Positions 45,009-56,253 of a stretch of 64,000 nucleotides of DNA are shown one piece after another. The notes under the pieces are model-generated. The model ran no database searches, had not been told where the DNA came from, and was given only the letters and a program-made list of their open reading frames with translations. Each line of letters opens with the position of its first letter. The stretch's first letter is position 1. Source of the DNA: Candidula unifasciata (lineage: Eukaryota; Mollusca; Gastropoda; Stylommatophora; Geomitridae); assembly GCA_905116865.2 (NCBI GenBank), contig CAJHNH020004868.1, positions 85,001 through 149,000 on the forward strand. The letters run 5' to 3'. A program made the translations under genes and the position numbers.

Positions 45009-45538
45009 TTATCTTATTTTTATTACTAGCACAGTAAAAATTAAAATATCGTCTACGTAATTGTTTATTTTCTTCGAGTGCCTAGTGTCCTTTACTTATC
45101 TATATTTTGAATCTTACATAGCCACAGAAAACAGCAATTAGACAACAAATATAAAATAGCTCTAACCAAATCCCCATGTCAGGCTAAATCAGCAATAGTA
45201 CACAAAACTCTAATGATTATTTCCTGTGTTTCCTTAACCTCAAGCCTGAGGAAGTCAATGAGATATTTAGATTTACACACTGGACCAAATCTTCCTGGAA
45301 TGTTGTTATTAAAGACATTTGTCTTGAAAATTACAAAATTGCCGAGTTAACGATCGATAAAAGTCCACAGAATCTAACAAAAGGATACCTTTTTTTTCGC
45401 TGCCTGGTGTTCTAGATTTTTAATAATTTATGGATTAGTGGACTTGAATTTGGAAACTACTATAGGCAACCAAAATGGGTGATTAAACTGCCTTGAAGAG
45501 AAGTAAAAAAAGTGGAAAATAAGAGTATACGTTTTTTA
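45009..45538. other. No recognised feature
   Basis: Unassigned AT-rich sequence. Confidence 0.5.
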
Positions 45539-45608
<70 letters not shown>

Positions 45609-45610
45609 GT

Positions 45611-45675
<65 letters not shown>
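45539..45675. repeat. Two (AT)n arrays with a duplicated boundary
   Basis: Arrays at about 45540-45606 and 45617-45674. Each is preceded by ATACGTTTTTTA(G/A)T, so the boundary word itself was duplicated, suggesting duplication or slippage of flank plus array. Confidence 0.95.
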
Positions 45676-45678
<3 letters not shown>

Positions 45679-46089
45679 TGAAATCACGTGTCTAAAAGCA
45701 GTTTTTAAAAGAGTCAGATCAAAACATCAACACCACAGTTGAGATTATTACCTAAAGTTAGGCTCGCACGTTAAATTCGCGTATATAAGAAGCATTGCAA
45801 GTACCGATCATTTCAGTTGCATTGTTAAAAGAGAAAAACTGGCGTGTTGTATTAGTTGGTAAGATCAACTGAGAAGGGCGAAGGAATTAGGATTGGTGGG
45901 GGTGGGGTCTAGATGATTTATATTTAGTGTAGCAAGTTGGCCTAGATAGATACCAGTACGTATATTAATATGTTCAGCTAGAAAAATGAGCAAGTGAAGA
46001 ATCGATGCCAGTTGGTAAAGAAAATTATGCTGACGACAATGATGATCTTTCTGATTAGTAACAGTGCAACAGTAATCATGCTTATTACA

Positions 46090-46350
46090 GGATCTTCCTC
46101 TTCTCCTCCTCCTTTTCCTTCGAGTCCATACCGTGAGGCGTTGGAAGTCTTGTATATCTACAACCTTCTTTATAGTCTACTTTTAACCAACTTTAACACA
46201 AATCATTCTCTATGCCATGATGTCCCACCGTCCAGATATCTCTTCTCTTGGTCTCCCTCTGCTTTCCTTACCCTCCATCCTGCCCACTGTCCCGACATAA
46301 TGTGTTTTCTCTCTCCGATGACATGACCAAAGAATGTAGACTGCCTCATT
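46090..46350 (-). pseudogene. LINE 3' fragment, family G copy 2
   Basis: Plus strand: CCATACCGTGAGGCGTTGGA, CTTGTATATCTACAACCTTC, TTCTCTATGCCATGATG, TTGGTCTCCCTCTGCTTTCC, ATGACATGACCAAAGAATGT, then AGACTGCCTCATTC. The minus strand corresponds to the C-terminal tail of a LINE. Its GGTCTCCCTCTG word is shared with 57640. Confidence 0.6.
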
Positions 46351-46572
46351 CTAATTAGTATAGAATGCAGTTACAAACACTGTTAGGCCTTTCTGCATGC
46401 TAAGCCACATGGTTATGAGACTGTGTGCCCAGCTCCCTTTATGTATGCCAGGGCTGTTCAACTGACTAAACTGGTTCGAATCTGGTCCGTAGATGCTTAA
46501 TAAGTGGCCGGTTGATCATGGCCAATTATACTGTATTAATAATTTTCATACACTGGATCTAGAGCTGGTCAG

Positions 46573-46747
46573 TTGGTACTTCCAAATTTGGTACTATCTG
46601 ATTGGTACTTCTAAACGTGGCACTATCTGATTGGTACTTCTAAACGTGGTACTATCTGATTGGTATTTCTAAACGTGGTACTATTTGATTGGTACTTCTA
46701 AACGTGGTACTATCTGATTGGTACTTCTAAACGTGGTACTATCTGAC
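46573..46747. repeat. 29-bp minisatellite, about 6 copies
   Basis: Units TTGGTACTTCTAAACGTGGT plus ACTATCTGA, all nearly identical except the first. Confidence 0.95.
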
Positions 46748-46903
46748 CCTTGGTGAGCAAAACTGGTACCACGCCCGACATTTTCGTACGGTTTATAAAT
46801 TTTCATCATTATTTTAAATGTTGGCATTGTGCGCTGAATCCAGTAAGTGTTGCTGATGTCAGTAGTCATGACATTTCTCAGCTTTGTTAAAGATTAACAT
46901 TAG

Positions 46904-46907
<4 letters not shown>

Positions 46908-46987
<80 letters not shown>
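46908..46987. repeat. (AT)n microsatellite
   Basis: About 39 AT units. A 14-base G run follows at about 47031-47044. Confidence 0.97.
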
Positions 46988-46990
<3 letters not shown>

Positions 46991-47388
46991 CGGAGGAAAT
47001 CTAATAGTGCAAGACCAACCACACAACACTGGGGGGGGGGGGGGCGTCAGAAAACATGTTGAGTGAGAAGTAAGTTGTGGAGAGGAAGATCATTTTCTAT
47101 TAATATCCAAATTTATGCTTATTCTTTTGGCATATTCTCATTCGGCTGCAGCTGCAGAATGAGTTTTCTCTCTGCCTAGTAATATTAAGATTTTTTTGGG
47201 TTTAAATGCGCTCATCTTTGAATACTTAAAAAAACCCGCATTGATAAGATCAATAGTATTGCTTCATGACACGAAGTGCGCCACCCGGAAGTCACCACAA
47301 CAAATTTCTAACAAATTTTGCTGGACAGATATGACACAGCAATGAACGAATGGTCAATATTTAAATTCTCATCAACTAGGTTAGTCGG

Positions 47389-47390
<2 letters not shown>

Positions 47391-47458
<68 letters not shown>

Positions 47459-47470
47459 GCACACACACAT
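47391..47470. repeat. (AT)n then (CA)n microsatellite
   Basis: About 31 AT units, then ACACACGCACACACACAT. Confidence 0.95.
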
Positions 47471-47905
47471 GCATAGTGTGTGACGCGCTCGTGCGCTTGC
47501 GTGTGTGTGTTTTTACAGTTTTAAACGTTTTTTTTTTCCATGAAAAACTTTTTTCGGTACCTTTTGTTGTGTTTAGATACTACAGCGTGGTGCCTTTTTG
47601 TAAGTTTTGATATTTAAAAAGAACATTATTTTTTTGGGGTCAATTTCTCCCTTCCCCCCCCCCCCCAACCACCAAAATTAATTTGGCAGCCATGACTGAG
47701 GCTCGGGCTACTGGCCCATGACGACCTTTTTTCCCCACCATTCTGGCCCCGGAGTAAGCTAACTGAAAATCCCTGTCTCTGTGCCATCGCATCACTGGCA
47801 CACACGGTTTAGTAGACACGAAGACTGGGATAACCAGTCCTGTCTTACTTACAATATTGAAAAAGCCGCCAAAAGAAATTTGTTTTCCAAGTTAAAAAGA
47901 AAAAT

Positions 47906-48247
<342 letters not shown>

Positions 48248-48254
48248 ATATATA

Positions 48255-48930
48255 TATATCGTATAGCAGGTGCTTTGCAGAACGTTGCTCTCTCATCGCA
48301 GTCTGCCTTAAAGAAACTGGTCTCTTGCCAGCTCTCCTGCCTCATATACTTTCATACTCAAGGAGTAACTAATATCCTGTGCCCATCTTCGTGTCATTTT
48401 GCCCCTTCTCCTCCTTCTGCTATAATGTTTTCCCAGTACGTCGCGCTTGATATGACCAACATGTTCTAGTTTCCGAGACAGGATGCTGTTTATTAGCCAA
48501 TCTTCCTTGATGTTCAGATCTTTTAAGATGTCAGTATTTCTCCTCTTCTTTGTCCAAGATATTCTGAGAATCTTTCTGTAGTATTTCAGCTCAAAAGCGC
48601 CATTTCTGTTTCTTAAGGACTGGAAGACAGTCCACGACTCACATCCGTATGTTGCAACAAGGAAGATATGCGCTTTAAATTCTAATTTTGATCTCCTTGC
48701 TGGTGCTTAACAAAAGACCTTTTGGGCTGTTTAATTTTTACATTGCTATGACCATCCTCCTTTTAATTTCTCCCAAACAGTCTCCATTTCTATTTATTAT
48801 AAAGCCTAGATATTCAAAGTTTGTTACATATTCACTTTCTTCACCATATATATATATATTTAAACTTAGCTTTTTTTCCCCATCTACCTTGTTAGTAGCG
48901 ATATCTTTAAAAATGTCTGGCTAGTTAATG
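48255..48930 (-). pseudogene. LINE 3' fragment (RT thumb and C-terminal tail)
   Basis: In minus-strand phases: YVTNFEYLGFIINRNGDC then EIKRRM (family: YLGS-I---G----EI-RR), a decayed TKIRI-NA---P---YG-E-W block, EILQKDSQNILDK (family: YRKILRISW-), and GKHYSRRRRGKMTRRWAQDI before the end AKHLL. Stops occur throughout. The palm domain with the catalytic aspartates is absent. The 3' end on the plus strand is GCAGGTGCTTTGCAGAACGT, close to the 3' end of the LINE at 59028 and to the 3' end of SINE-B. Confidence 0.75.
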
Positions 48931-49004
48931 TTACACAGTCAGGATTGCAGTGCCATCTTATAACAAGACAGTCGCTGTGTGGATTCCAGGACCTCATATT
49001 GGAC

Positions 49005-49285
49005 AAAGAAAAAAGATATAAAGCCATTGCCTACCTATCAAGCATGTCGTACGAGTGGACGAATTAGGGTTTCATTACAAGTTGGAGTCCATCTGCTACC
49101 AAGGAACCAACAATCTGCATATACATAAGACAGATCTGTAAAACAGATGTGCACACAACTCTCAGGTTTAGGAACAATATTAAATTCCAGATGTGGACAA
49201 ACAACCAGAACTCTTCGCCAGAATTTACAGCTGATGAACGAGAAGACGAAAAAAGAGATAAGAAGGTAGCCATAGGAGAAAGTTG
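49005..49285 (+). mobile_element. R repeat, copy lacking part of its left end
   Basis: AGCATGTCGTACGAGTGGAC, GTTGGAGTCCATCTGCTACC, AAGGAACCAACAATCTGCAT, CAACTCTCAGGTTTAGGAAC, GACAAACAACCAGAACTCTT and TTTACAGCTGATGAACGAGA follow the order of the R copy at 34092-34380 reversed. It gives an intact reference for the site interrupted in the 53237 copy. Confidence 0.8.
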
Positions 49286-49544
49286 TGACAACTATATAAA
49301 TTAAGAGTAGGCAGAGATCGGTAGAGGGATGTGTTTTAAAAACGGCACCAGCTAAGAGTAGTCGAAATTATAAAGGACATATAGGAACGATTATTATCAG
49401 AAGCCCGATGGGGTTGCTTATGTAGTATATCAGCTGCTTTCAAAATTCCCTATTTTCCAAGCGAACATTCCCCAGTAGATTTGTTAAAGTGGTTTTGTAG
49501 TACCTTCCCTACAATACGACTAAGACCTGAAGGATACGCCTTTG

Positions 49545-49685
49545 CAAAAGCGGTCTATCCTAGCATTTCCTTTAGGCAGTGCCAAACGTACCTGCACCGG
49601 ATGCAGAACGTGTGGTTTGTTTTTAATTTCAAAATGTTAAATGCCTTGTTAGATTTCAGAAACGCATGTTTCTAATTAAGGAAGC
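49545..49685 (+). repeat. Dispersed repeat I, copy 2
   Basis: Partial match to 25535-25705, same orientation. Confidence 0.4.
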
Positions 49686-49689
49686 ATAA

Positions 49690-50195
49690 AAATGTAAATT
49701 CCGCAATGCATTTTATACCATCAATTAAAGTATTTTGTAAACATAGCACATACAAGCGGGGGTTGTAGGCGATCAATTACTTGAACATTATGTAGGGGCA
49801 CAGCAAGAGGTTACTACACCAGCTGCTGTCCATTTCCACAGTGCTCACGTCCACCCTGTCTTAAAACACCGTGTACTTTTTTTTTTAATTAAAAAGAACA
49901 AGAAGAAAAAAACAAGGAGAGAAGAGGATAGGAAAAGGATCTCTTTGCGTGCACACGCTAACACACTACCCATGATATCCTGGACAATCGCCCCTATCAC
50001 AGACTGGACATATGCAAAATGCAATATTGTCTAACATTATTTTGTGTGTTGTCTGGTTAGGTTAGATATATATAAATTTATAAATATATAAGTGGCACGA
50101 ACAACAGGCGTATTTAAGCTTCACGTTTGTTGTTAGTCGTTATGGTTTGTTTCCCAACTTCAATGATAATGTCCATTTTGTTTGTATTCTTTACT
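49690..50195. other. No recognised feature
   Basis: Unassigned AT-rich sequence. Confidence 0.5.
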
Positions 50196-50197
50196 TT

Positions 50198-50425
50198 ATC
50201 GAGTAAAGTAAGTAAAGGGCCCCTTGTCACACTGCTAGCTAGTCGGACTTTGATATAAACCTACCTTTTTATAACTCTGAAATACTGATGAGGTGCAGTA
50301 TTGTTAATCATCATCCTGATTTGCTGATAGGCGGTCATTATTGGTCTCCGCGCATGGTCACTAGAATCACCTATCATTGTAAGGAAGGCTCTTGGACCGA
50401 ATATGCATGGGCCACTATTAATCTA
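50198..50425 (-). repeat. Dispersed repeat E, copy 1
   Basis: Matches 60213-60442 along its whole length, starting at AGTAAAGTAAGTAAAGG. Later shared words: GCTAGCTAGTCGGACTTTG, CTGAAATACTGAT, CCTGAT-TGCT, GGTCTCCGCG and ACTAGAATCACCTATC, then GGGCCACTAT. The ACTT-rich end, if it is the 3' tail as in SINE-C, puts the element on the minus strand. No tRNA boxes seen. Confidence 0.75.
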
Positions 50426-50739
50426 TGCAGTGCGTTATAGACAAAAACACAAACATAAAGTTAGTTGCATATCCCTACAGGACATAGGAGAACCAAACCC
50501 ATAATTTTATGATTATATTTATGATTTCACTAGGCTTTCTGAAATACATAATTACAACAATTTGTCTTTTTCGTCTAATTTTGTTTGTTTGTTCACTTTC
50601 TCTTTTCCGCTTGGGGTGCTGTGGGAAATATAATATTCTGTAATAATATGTACAGCATGATTTCTCAGGCCATGATGAGCACTGATTGCATGATTATTGC
50701 TACGTATTATTAGACAAGTCGAAAATTATTAGCTGATAT

Positions 50740-50910
50740 TAACATGACAACACTATATTTACTTCCACAAACTTTCCTAATGCAAATTTTAGCAGGGTCG
50801 AATTCACCGCACTCGTCGATCAAAAAACAATCCCAACCTTGATAGAGATTCGAACATATAACCACACAGCCAGTATGCAAGCATGCTAGCCACAGCACAC
50901 CCGCAGTTCA
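50740..50910 (-). repeat. tRNA-like SINE head
   Basis: On the minus strand GTGGCTAGCATGCTTGCATA resembles an A box region and ATGTTCGAATCTC a B box, at tRNA-like spacing. Stems do not pair well, so a SINE relic is preferred over a tRNA gene. One copy only. Confidence 0.45.
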
Positions 50911-51134
50911 TTTCGATATGTATTCTAGTTGGCAGTTATTGTCCCAGAAAATTATACTTCTTCACGTTCTCTGTCTACAGTGCTGCTGTCAATAGCTTAT
51001 GGTCAGAATGTTTGTATTCACCAAATCTGGCTTTCATTGACATCCACCCACTTGGATACAAGAACACAGTTACCTTAAATGACGAAATTCTTCCGTGGAC
51101 TTTTCCCTAACATAACAGGTAATTTGCGTGGTAT

Positions 51135-51800
51135 TGATGCTGTAATGTGTTATCACTGTTTCATCATTTGTCATGCTTACCATGTCATATTTAACACGCA
51201 TGGGAATACCCCAATTCTTGACTTAACTCAGCTCAGCTCAACTCATGTTGACCATTTGTTACATGTTATCACTGTTTGATAATTTGTTATGTTTACCATT
51301 TGTTACATGTTATCACTGTTTCATTATTTGTCATGCTTACCATGTCATATTTAACACGCATGGGAATACCCCAATTCTTGACTTAGCTCAGCTCAACTAA
51401 TGTTGACCATCTGTTACATGTTATCACTGTTTGATAATTTATTTTGTTTACCATCTGTTACATGGTATCACTGATTCATTATTTGTCATGCTTACCATGT
51501 CATATTTAACACGCATGAGAACACCCGAATTCTTGACAACTCAGCTCAGCTCAACTCATGTTGACCATTTGTTACATGTTATCACTGTTTGATAATTTGT
51601 TTTGTTTACCATCTGTTACATGTTATCACTGTTTCATTATTTGCCATGCTTAAGATTGTCATATTTAACACGCATGGGAACACCCCAATTCTTGACTTAA
51701 CTCAGCTCAGCTCAACTCATGTTGACCATCTGTTACATGTTATCACTGTTTGATAATTTGTTTTGTTTACCATCTGTTACATGTTATCCCTGTTTCATCT
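51135..51800. repeat. Minisatellite of about 158 bp, about 4 copies
   Basis: Units start at TATCACTGTTTCAT (51151, 51311, 51466, 51624, 51785; spacings 160, 155, 158, 161). Each holds TGTCATGCTTACCATGTCAT, TTAACACGCATGGGAA, CTCAGCTCAGCTCAACTCAT and a second TATCACTGTTTGATAATTTG half, so each unit is itself a diverged dimer around ATGTTATCACTGTTT. Confidence 0.93.
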
Positions 51801-53236
51801 TTTGACACCAAAGTCATATAGGCAGCTGACATTTAATTTGTTTTTGACCGTTCTGATGTTGTCACATATCACTCCTGTCGCGTGCCTGATTTAAGGATTT
51901 CTCCTTAAGAACCAACAGCACTCTGAAATAATTATGTTGAGTCGTTGGCTCGTATTGGTCTAAGGGATGCCTCGTGGCCAATATACGCTCAACTTATTTC
52001 AGGAGTAGGGCAACTCAAATTTTGGCACTACAAAATATATATTATTCCTAGGCACACTTGGCTGGACACCCCCACTACTATAAAAAGATAGCCAGGTTAT
52101 GATAGTTTACTATCATAACTATGTTAACACAGATAAAACTTATTACTCACACAAACGTCAAAGCTAGACAGTTAGAATGGTGAAATAGGGACACCCAAAT
52201 CAGCCATGAAAGTTTATGCATGTAATCAGTACAATATATACATCAAATAGTGAATAGGTGAACCAGATCTCAGTGGATGGAGCTTAATGCACAATGATAT
52301 GACCCAGATATTGAAGCAGCCAGATTGCCTTGAAATGTACATGAATTCATCCTAGGAATCTCAAGGAGCTGTGGGAAGAGAGCATGATAATGAATAGGTG
52401 ATCACTAAGCCTAGTTCGTAGGTCAATGCTCCCCTCAGTCCATAGTGATTCGACTGTAGTTGACTCAGGTATCTCTGCCTCTAGTTGATCAGGTACCAGA
52501 TGATTTCCTCACCATCGAGGACACAGAAACTGCATAGGGACTCAACAAGTCTCTCTCACAGGTCAGGTCACAAAAACTGTCTCAGAGCCCAACCAAGTTC
52601 TTGAAGACTGGTGACGAACAAATTTGCCGGCTGCCGTTCCTAATTCCTATTGAAATCAAATGCTTGTCCGAACATCTCTCCGTGCATCTTCCTGTATGCT
52701 ATCACATATGCATTACTGCAGTTTCAGTCTTCACCACCTGTCATGTGAGGATAGAAAGAGACAGTATGGTATCATGCTGAACGAAAAGAAGTTTTCTGAA
52801 CCTGTGATATTTTGTGTGTGATATAACAGCATTTTTCAAGTATAACTTTCGTTACAGAATATTCGCGGTTTTTGTATCTTTCCTGCTCAAATACTATGCG
52901 TTCGTAGTAGCATTTCAGTAGACTGAACACCTAATTGTTTTTTATTTATTTTTTTTTTGTTGTTGTTGCTTTCATAGAGAGTAGGAAAGTATGATACGAT
53001 ATCAGTAGAATTTATTAGCTATTAAACAATGTTCCTAAACTTTATATCTAGTTAAGCAGCATTAGTTATCTTCATCACTTGAAGATAATACCGATTTGGG
53101 TAAGACATGAGATGAGAATAATTGCAAGGCTACTTGAACGCAGGCAAGTTGAAGTGCAGGAGAAAAAGAGGGAAGCAAATAGAAAATTGGTATAATGTTA
53201 ATTGGTATATTGGCATAAATTAACTTGTATCTAAGC
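51801..53236. other. No recognised gene; one short palindrome
   Basis: Unassigned. A near-perfect 22-base palindrome TTATGATAGTTTACTATCAT(AA) lies at 52097-52118, and an imperfect inverted pair (GTTGAG, CGTATTGG / CCAATATACG, CTCAAC) at about 51946-52000. A poly-T tract is near 52948-52960. No coding sign. Confidence 0.5.
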
Positions 53237-53437
53237 CATTCACTGTGTGGGCTCCGTGAACCATTGTAAAGGCCAACAAGAAAGCAACCCCCCCCCCCCC
53301 CCCCCCCCCCCCGCATCTCCAAAAAGCATGTCGTAAAAGTCGACTTATAGGGGTGCTTTCTTTGAAGTCGGAGCTCATCTTTTTGAGAGGCTAGGGACTG
53401 ACAGTCTGCATACAGATATGTAAAATGGATATGCATG

Positions 53438-53445
53438 CAAATATC
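53438..53445. repeat. Target-site duplication, left (foldback element)
   Basis: CAAATATC; the right partner CAAAAATC differs at one base. Confidence 0.75.
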
Positions 53446-53829
53446 GGCTATCCTTAGAGTAACGGTCCCAAATTATCGAAACAGAAAATATACTCTAATA
53501 GGGCCTCAGTCACATCTAAATTGCAGACTTCTGGCGACTACTCAGATCCCGCTACGCGCGGCGTGGAGCAGGGTTAAACTAGATGGCTGGGACACGGGCA
53601 AATTAAATGAAGGAAGCTGCAGGAGATGCGGTAGCTGCTGCTCGTGAGTCCCAGCCAACTAGTTCAGCCCCGCTCCGCGTAGCGGCGTTTGAGATACCTC
53701 GGCGGTGGCTGTAGTCGCCGGAAGTCTGAAATTTAAGTCACTGGAGGTTCGCAACTTACATTTGACTGAGGCCCTGTTATGGTATATTTTCGGCCTCGAT
53801 AATTTGGGACCGTTATTCGGAGGATAGCC
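53446..53829. mobile_element. Foldback / MITE-like element, 384 bp
   Basis: Long imperfect inverted arms: left 53446-53593, right 53648-53829, with a loop of about 54 bases. Both termini start GGCTATCC. Arm words in matching order: AACGGTCCCAAATTATCG, AAAATATAC, GGGCCTCAGTCA, CAGACTTC(T/C)GGCGACTAC, CGC, GGCTGGGAC. The right arm has about 34 extra bases. The arms are GC-rich compared with the surroundings. It is flanked by 8-bp near-identical duplications and lies inside an R repeat. No ORF of its own. The 8-bp duplication suggests a hAT, P or Merlin-type mobiliser; the GG start fits Merlin better than hAT, but this is inference. Confidence 0.88.
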
Positions 53830-53837
53830 CAAAAATC
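53830..53837. repeat. Target-site duplication, right (foldback element)
   Basis: CAAAAATC; 7 of 8 bases match 53438-53445. Confidence 0.75.
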
Positions 53838-53975
53838 AAGTTCACAAACAAGACTAAATTACAGAGGTGGGCGAACAGTCAGAACATTCCACCGAAGTAT
53901 GCAGCTTGTGAACACAAACAGGAAGAAGATGTCAGACAGGACTCACAGGAAACAGAAGGTTGCCAACAGACATGA

Positions 53976-54774
53976 TAACAGACATCTCATGGCATGGACT
54001 ATAATAATAAGAACATCAGCCGTCTGAGATGGTCTGTTATAAATACACAGTGGTTTAACTGCTTCTGTATCAGACAATCTTGTTTTAAATATTTAAGGAG
54101 ATAACAGACCACAATAAACAGAGCATGAGTGTTTTCTTTCAAATAAAACTTAAACTGTGCTTGTAACGATACATTTTCTTCCTTGATGGAATTAGAACAA
54201 CTACTAGACATCAATTATTTTTAAAAGTTTGGATGGGTGATATCGATTCTTAATTGTAATGTCGTAATGTATGCGTGGTTGAGTCCATAATCAGGGCAAA
54301 CGTGCAACTTGTCAGAAGTGTGCCAAATGAAAAAAATCATGAAACTTGTGAGTAACGTTTCTGAGTGACCGAGAAGAGATGATTCAAGTATTGCAGTAAT
54401 TAACAAAGTTCAATCTTGTTTTGGTTATGGTACCCTGAATGCCTTAGATGAATGCCTCTTCAGATCATGCGAATGCAATTGAGCCTCTAGCCCTTTGCTG
54501 AGATGAAACTTGGCTGTGACACCACGACAGTTTGAAATGGAGGCAATGTTGTCGGCTGTGAGATATGTTTTCGTCGAATATAGTTTTGAGGCAATCTAGA
54601 AGCACCAGTACAATAAGAGTTGTGAACGAGAGAATCAAATCAGGGTAACTATAGCCATTAGAAAGTGTAATGCAGCAGCAAGCCCCTAGATTTCAAACCC
54701 CTGGTACATTGATCGAGCGGAACTTTGTTCAAGTAATAAACATCCAGTTGTCACCTTGTTAGTGTTTCTCCGCG

Positions 54775-54775
<1 letters not shown>
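53976..54775. other. No recognised feature
   Basis: Unassigned sequence. Confidence 0.5.

Positions 54776-54777
<2 letters not shown>

Positions 54778-54819
<42 letters not shown>
54778..54819. repeat. (GT)n microsatellite
   Basis: About 20 GT units. Confidence 0.95.
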
Positions 54820-54820
<1 letters not shown>

Positions 54821-55550
54821 AGGCCTACTGTGTGGAAGTGGTTGTCTGTGTGTCTGACTGTAACAAACTAACGAAATATTTCAGTCCGGCAAAAGTTAAT
54901 TGCATCTTGTGGTTGAAAGAATTGCGCACTTAAAATAAATATAGCTGAGTATAGACGCGAGAAGAGTAGAAAATGTAGGAAGGCGCACACAACTAATGAC
55001 GTTTTCGTAGTGTTACTAGGAGAAACCCTTAGAGCTAGATTCGCCACTACACCAAACGACAGCCCCAGCCATTCCATCGGCCTACTACCAAGAAATAATA
55101 ATAATAATAAAATCATACGAATTCAGGTGAGATTTATAATGGTAGGGAGTAGCTGGGATCCCCTGTAAGCCTTAGCTGTATCCTGAAATATGTTATCGAG
55201 ATCCTATCATTCTATATTCTACCATTGTATAAATATTCCGTGACTTCATCAACCTTGATACTTGTCGGTTGGACAATTTACTAGTCCCTACATATTATAA
55301 CTTTCTTTAGGCTACTATTCACAGTTAGGACTATACATTAGCGAACCCTCCTTTCCTCTGTCATCTTTTCTGAAAATATTCATTTGGTTTCCTTGCGTAA
55401 AGATCTTACAGTATAAACCATCATCCTGTGCCATGTGGTATCATCAGTTGGGTATACAAAACATTGCTTATGTTTATTATATTATGCAACACACAATTTT
55501 AGTAAAAGTCGTCAGCTGTGTGGGCATATAAGGTTGGCCTATGTTTATGG
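54820..55550. other. No recognised feature
   Basis: Unassigned, with a short (AAT)n patch at about 55094-55111. Confidence 0.5.
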
Positions 55551-55554
55551 ACCA

Positions 55555-55710
55555 AGTGGTACCTGGGCGTTGATGTGGTCAACATCACACCTGCTGCCTT
55601 TACTCCCCATTACTATACCTGGTGTCCATTCAAGGCGAAGTCGACCTGGGTCTGTTTGGACTTGAACTAATGACTGTCCAATCCGCATGCGAATTAGTGT
55701 TAACAGGTCA
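55555..55710 (-). mobile_element. SINE-C copy, 3'-shortened
   Basis: GTTGATGTGGTCAACATCAC, CTGCTGCCTTTACTCCCCAT, CATTCAAGGCGAAGTCGACC then CTGGG, and a tRNA-like end with B box as TTGGACTTGAACTAAT and GCGAATTAGTGTTAACAG. The distal tail of the family is not recognised to the left. Confidence 0.75.
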
Positions 55711-56206
55711 AGTTTTAAATGATCTTGCAAGAATTGTATATGTATAAAACAATATATTATAACGGGGTGGAGAGATTTATTATTGATATATTGCTCGTGG
55801 AGAAAGACAGAGTTTGAACCTTGCTCTTTCCCTTACTAATCTGAAAACACCACAAACACCGCAACACCTCCACCTGCCCCAGATGTGTCGACATAATTCT
55901 CAACACAAGGCTGATTGATGTATTTTCTCAGGTTCCCTGTAACCCTATGGATGGTTAACAACATTATAGAAGGAGATTCCGAAATGAACTGAAGACTTAT
56001 GCAGATATCCAATCACTTCAATTGTTGCCGACAGTGTATTGTCCATACCACGGAATTCCGTGCTCAGCTTGAACGATCGTTGAGATGAGTGACGTTGATA
56101 CATTGAAATGGTGTTTTTGTGTGTGTGTGGAATGATGAGTTAATTTCCTTTTGAGTTGAATAATTTGTTAAGATTATTAGTCAGCACTATATCAATACAA
56201 TTGTGT

Positions 56207-56220
56207 GTTTTTTTTTTTTT

Positions 56221-56251
<31 letters not shown>
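56207..56251. repeat. Poly-T followed by poly-G
   Basis: A run of about 24 T passing directly into about 20 G. Very unusual composition, prone to replication and sequencing slippage. Confidence 0.93.

Positions 56252-56253
<2 letters not shown>

Larger units (their letters stand above)
53237..53975 (+). mobile_element. R repeat split by a foldback element
   Basis: The left half (53237-53445) has GTGTGGGCTCCG, a run of about 25 C, then AAAAAGCATGTCGTAAAAGT, CGACTTATAGGGG, GGGACTGACAGTCTGCAT. The right half (53838-53975) resumes with AAGTTCACAAACAAGACTAA, GTGGGCGAACAGTCAGAACA and GCAGCTTGTGAACAC. Joined at the target duplication, the order is that of the uninterrupted copy at 49005-49285. Confidence 0.85.

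Noticed and set aside
45460..45687. Minus-strand open frame with IYIYIY
   Set aside because: Translation of the AT arrays.
50740..50910. Possible tRNA gene
   Set aside because: The A and B boxes are tRNA-like, but a paired cloverleaf is not apparent.
52097..52118. 22-base palindrome as an operator or terminator
   Set aside because: Isolated, AT-rich, with no neighbouring gene; a palindrome of this size can arise by chance in AT-rich DNA.
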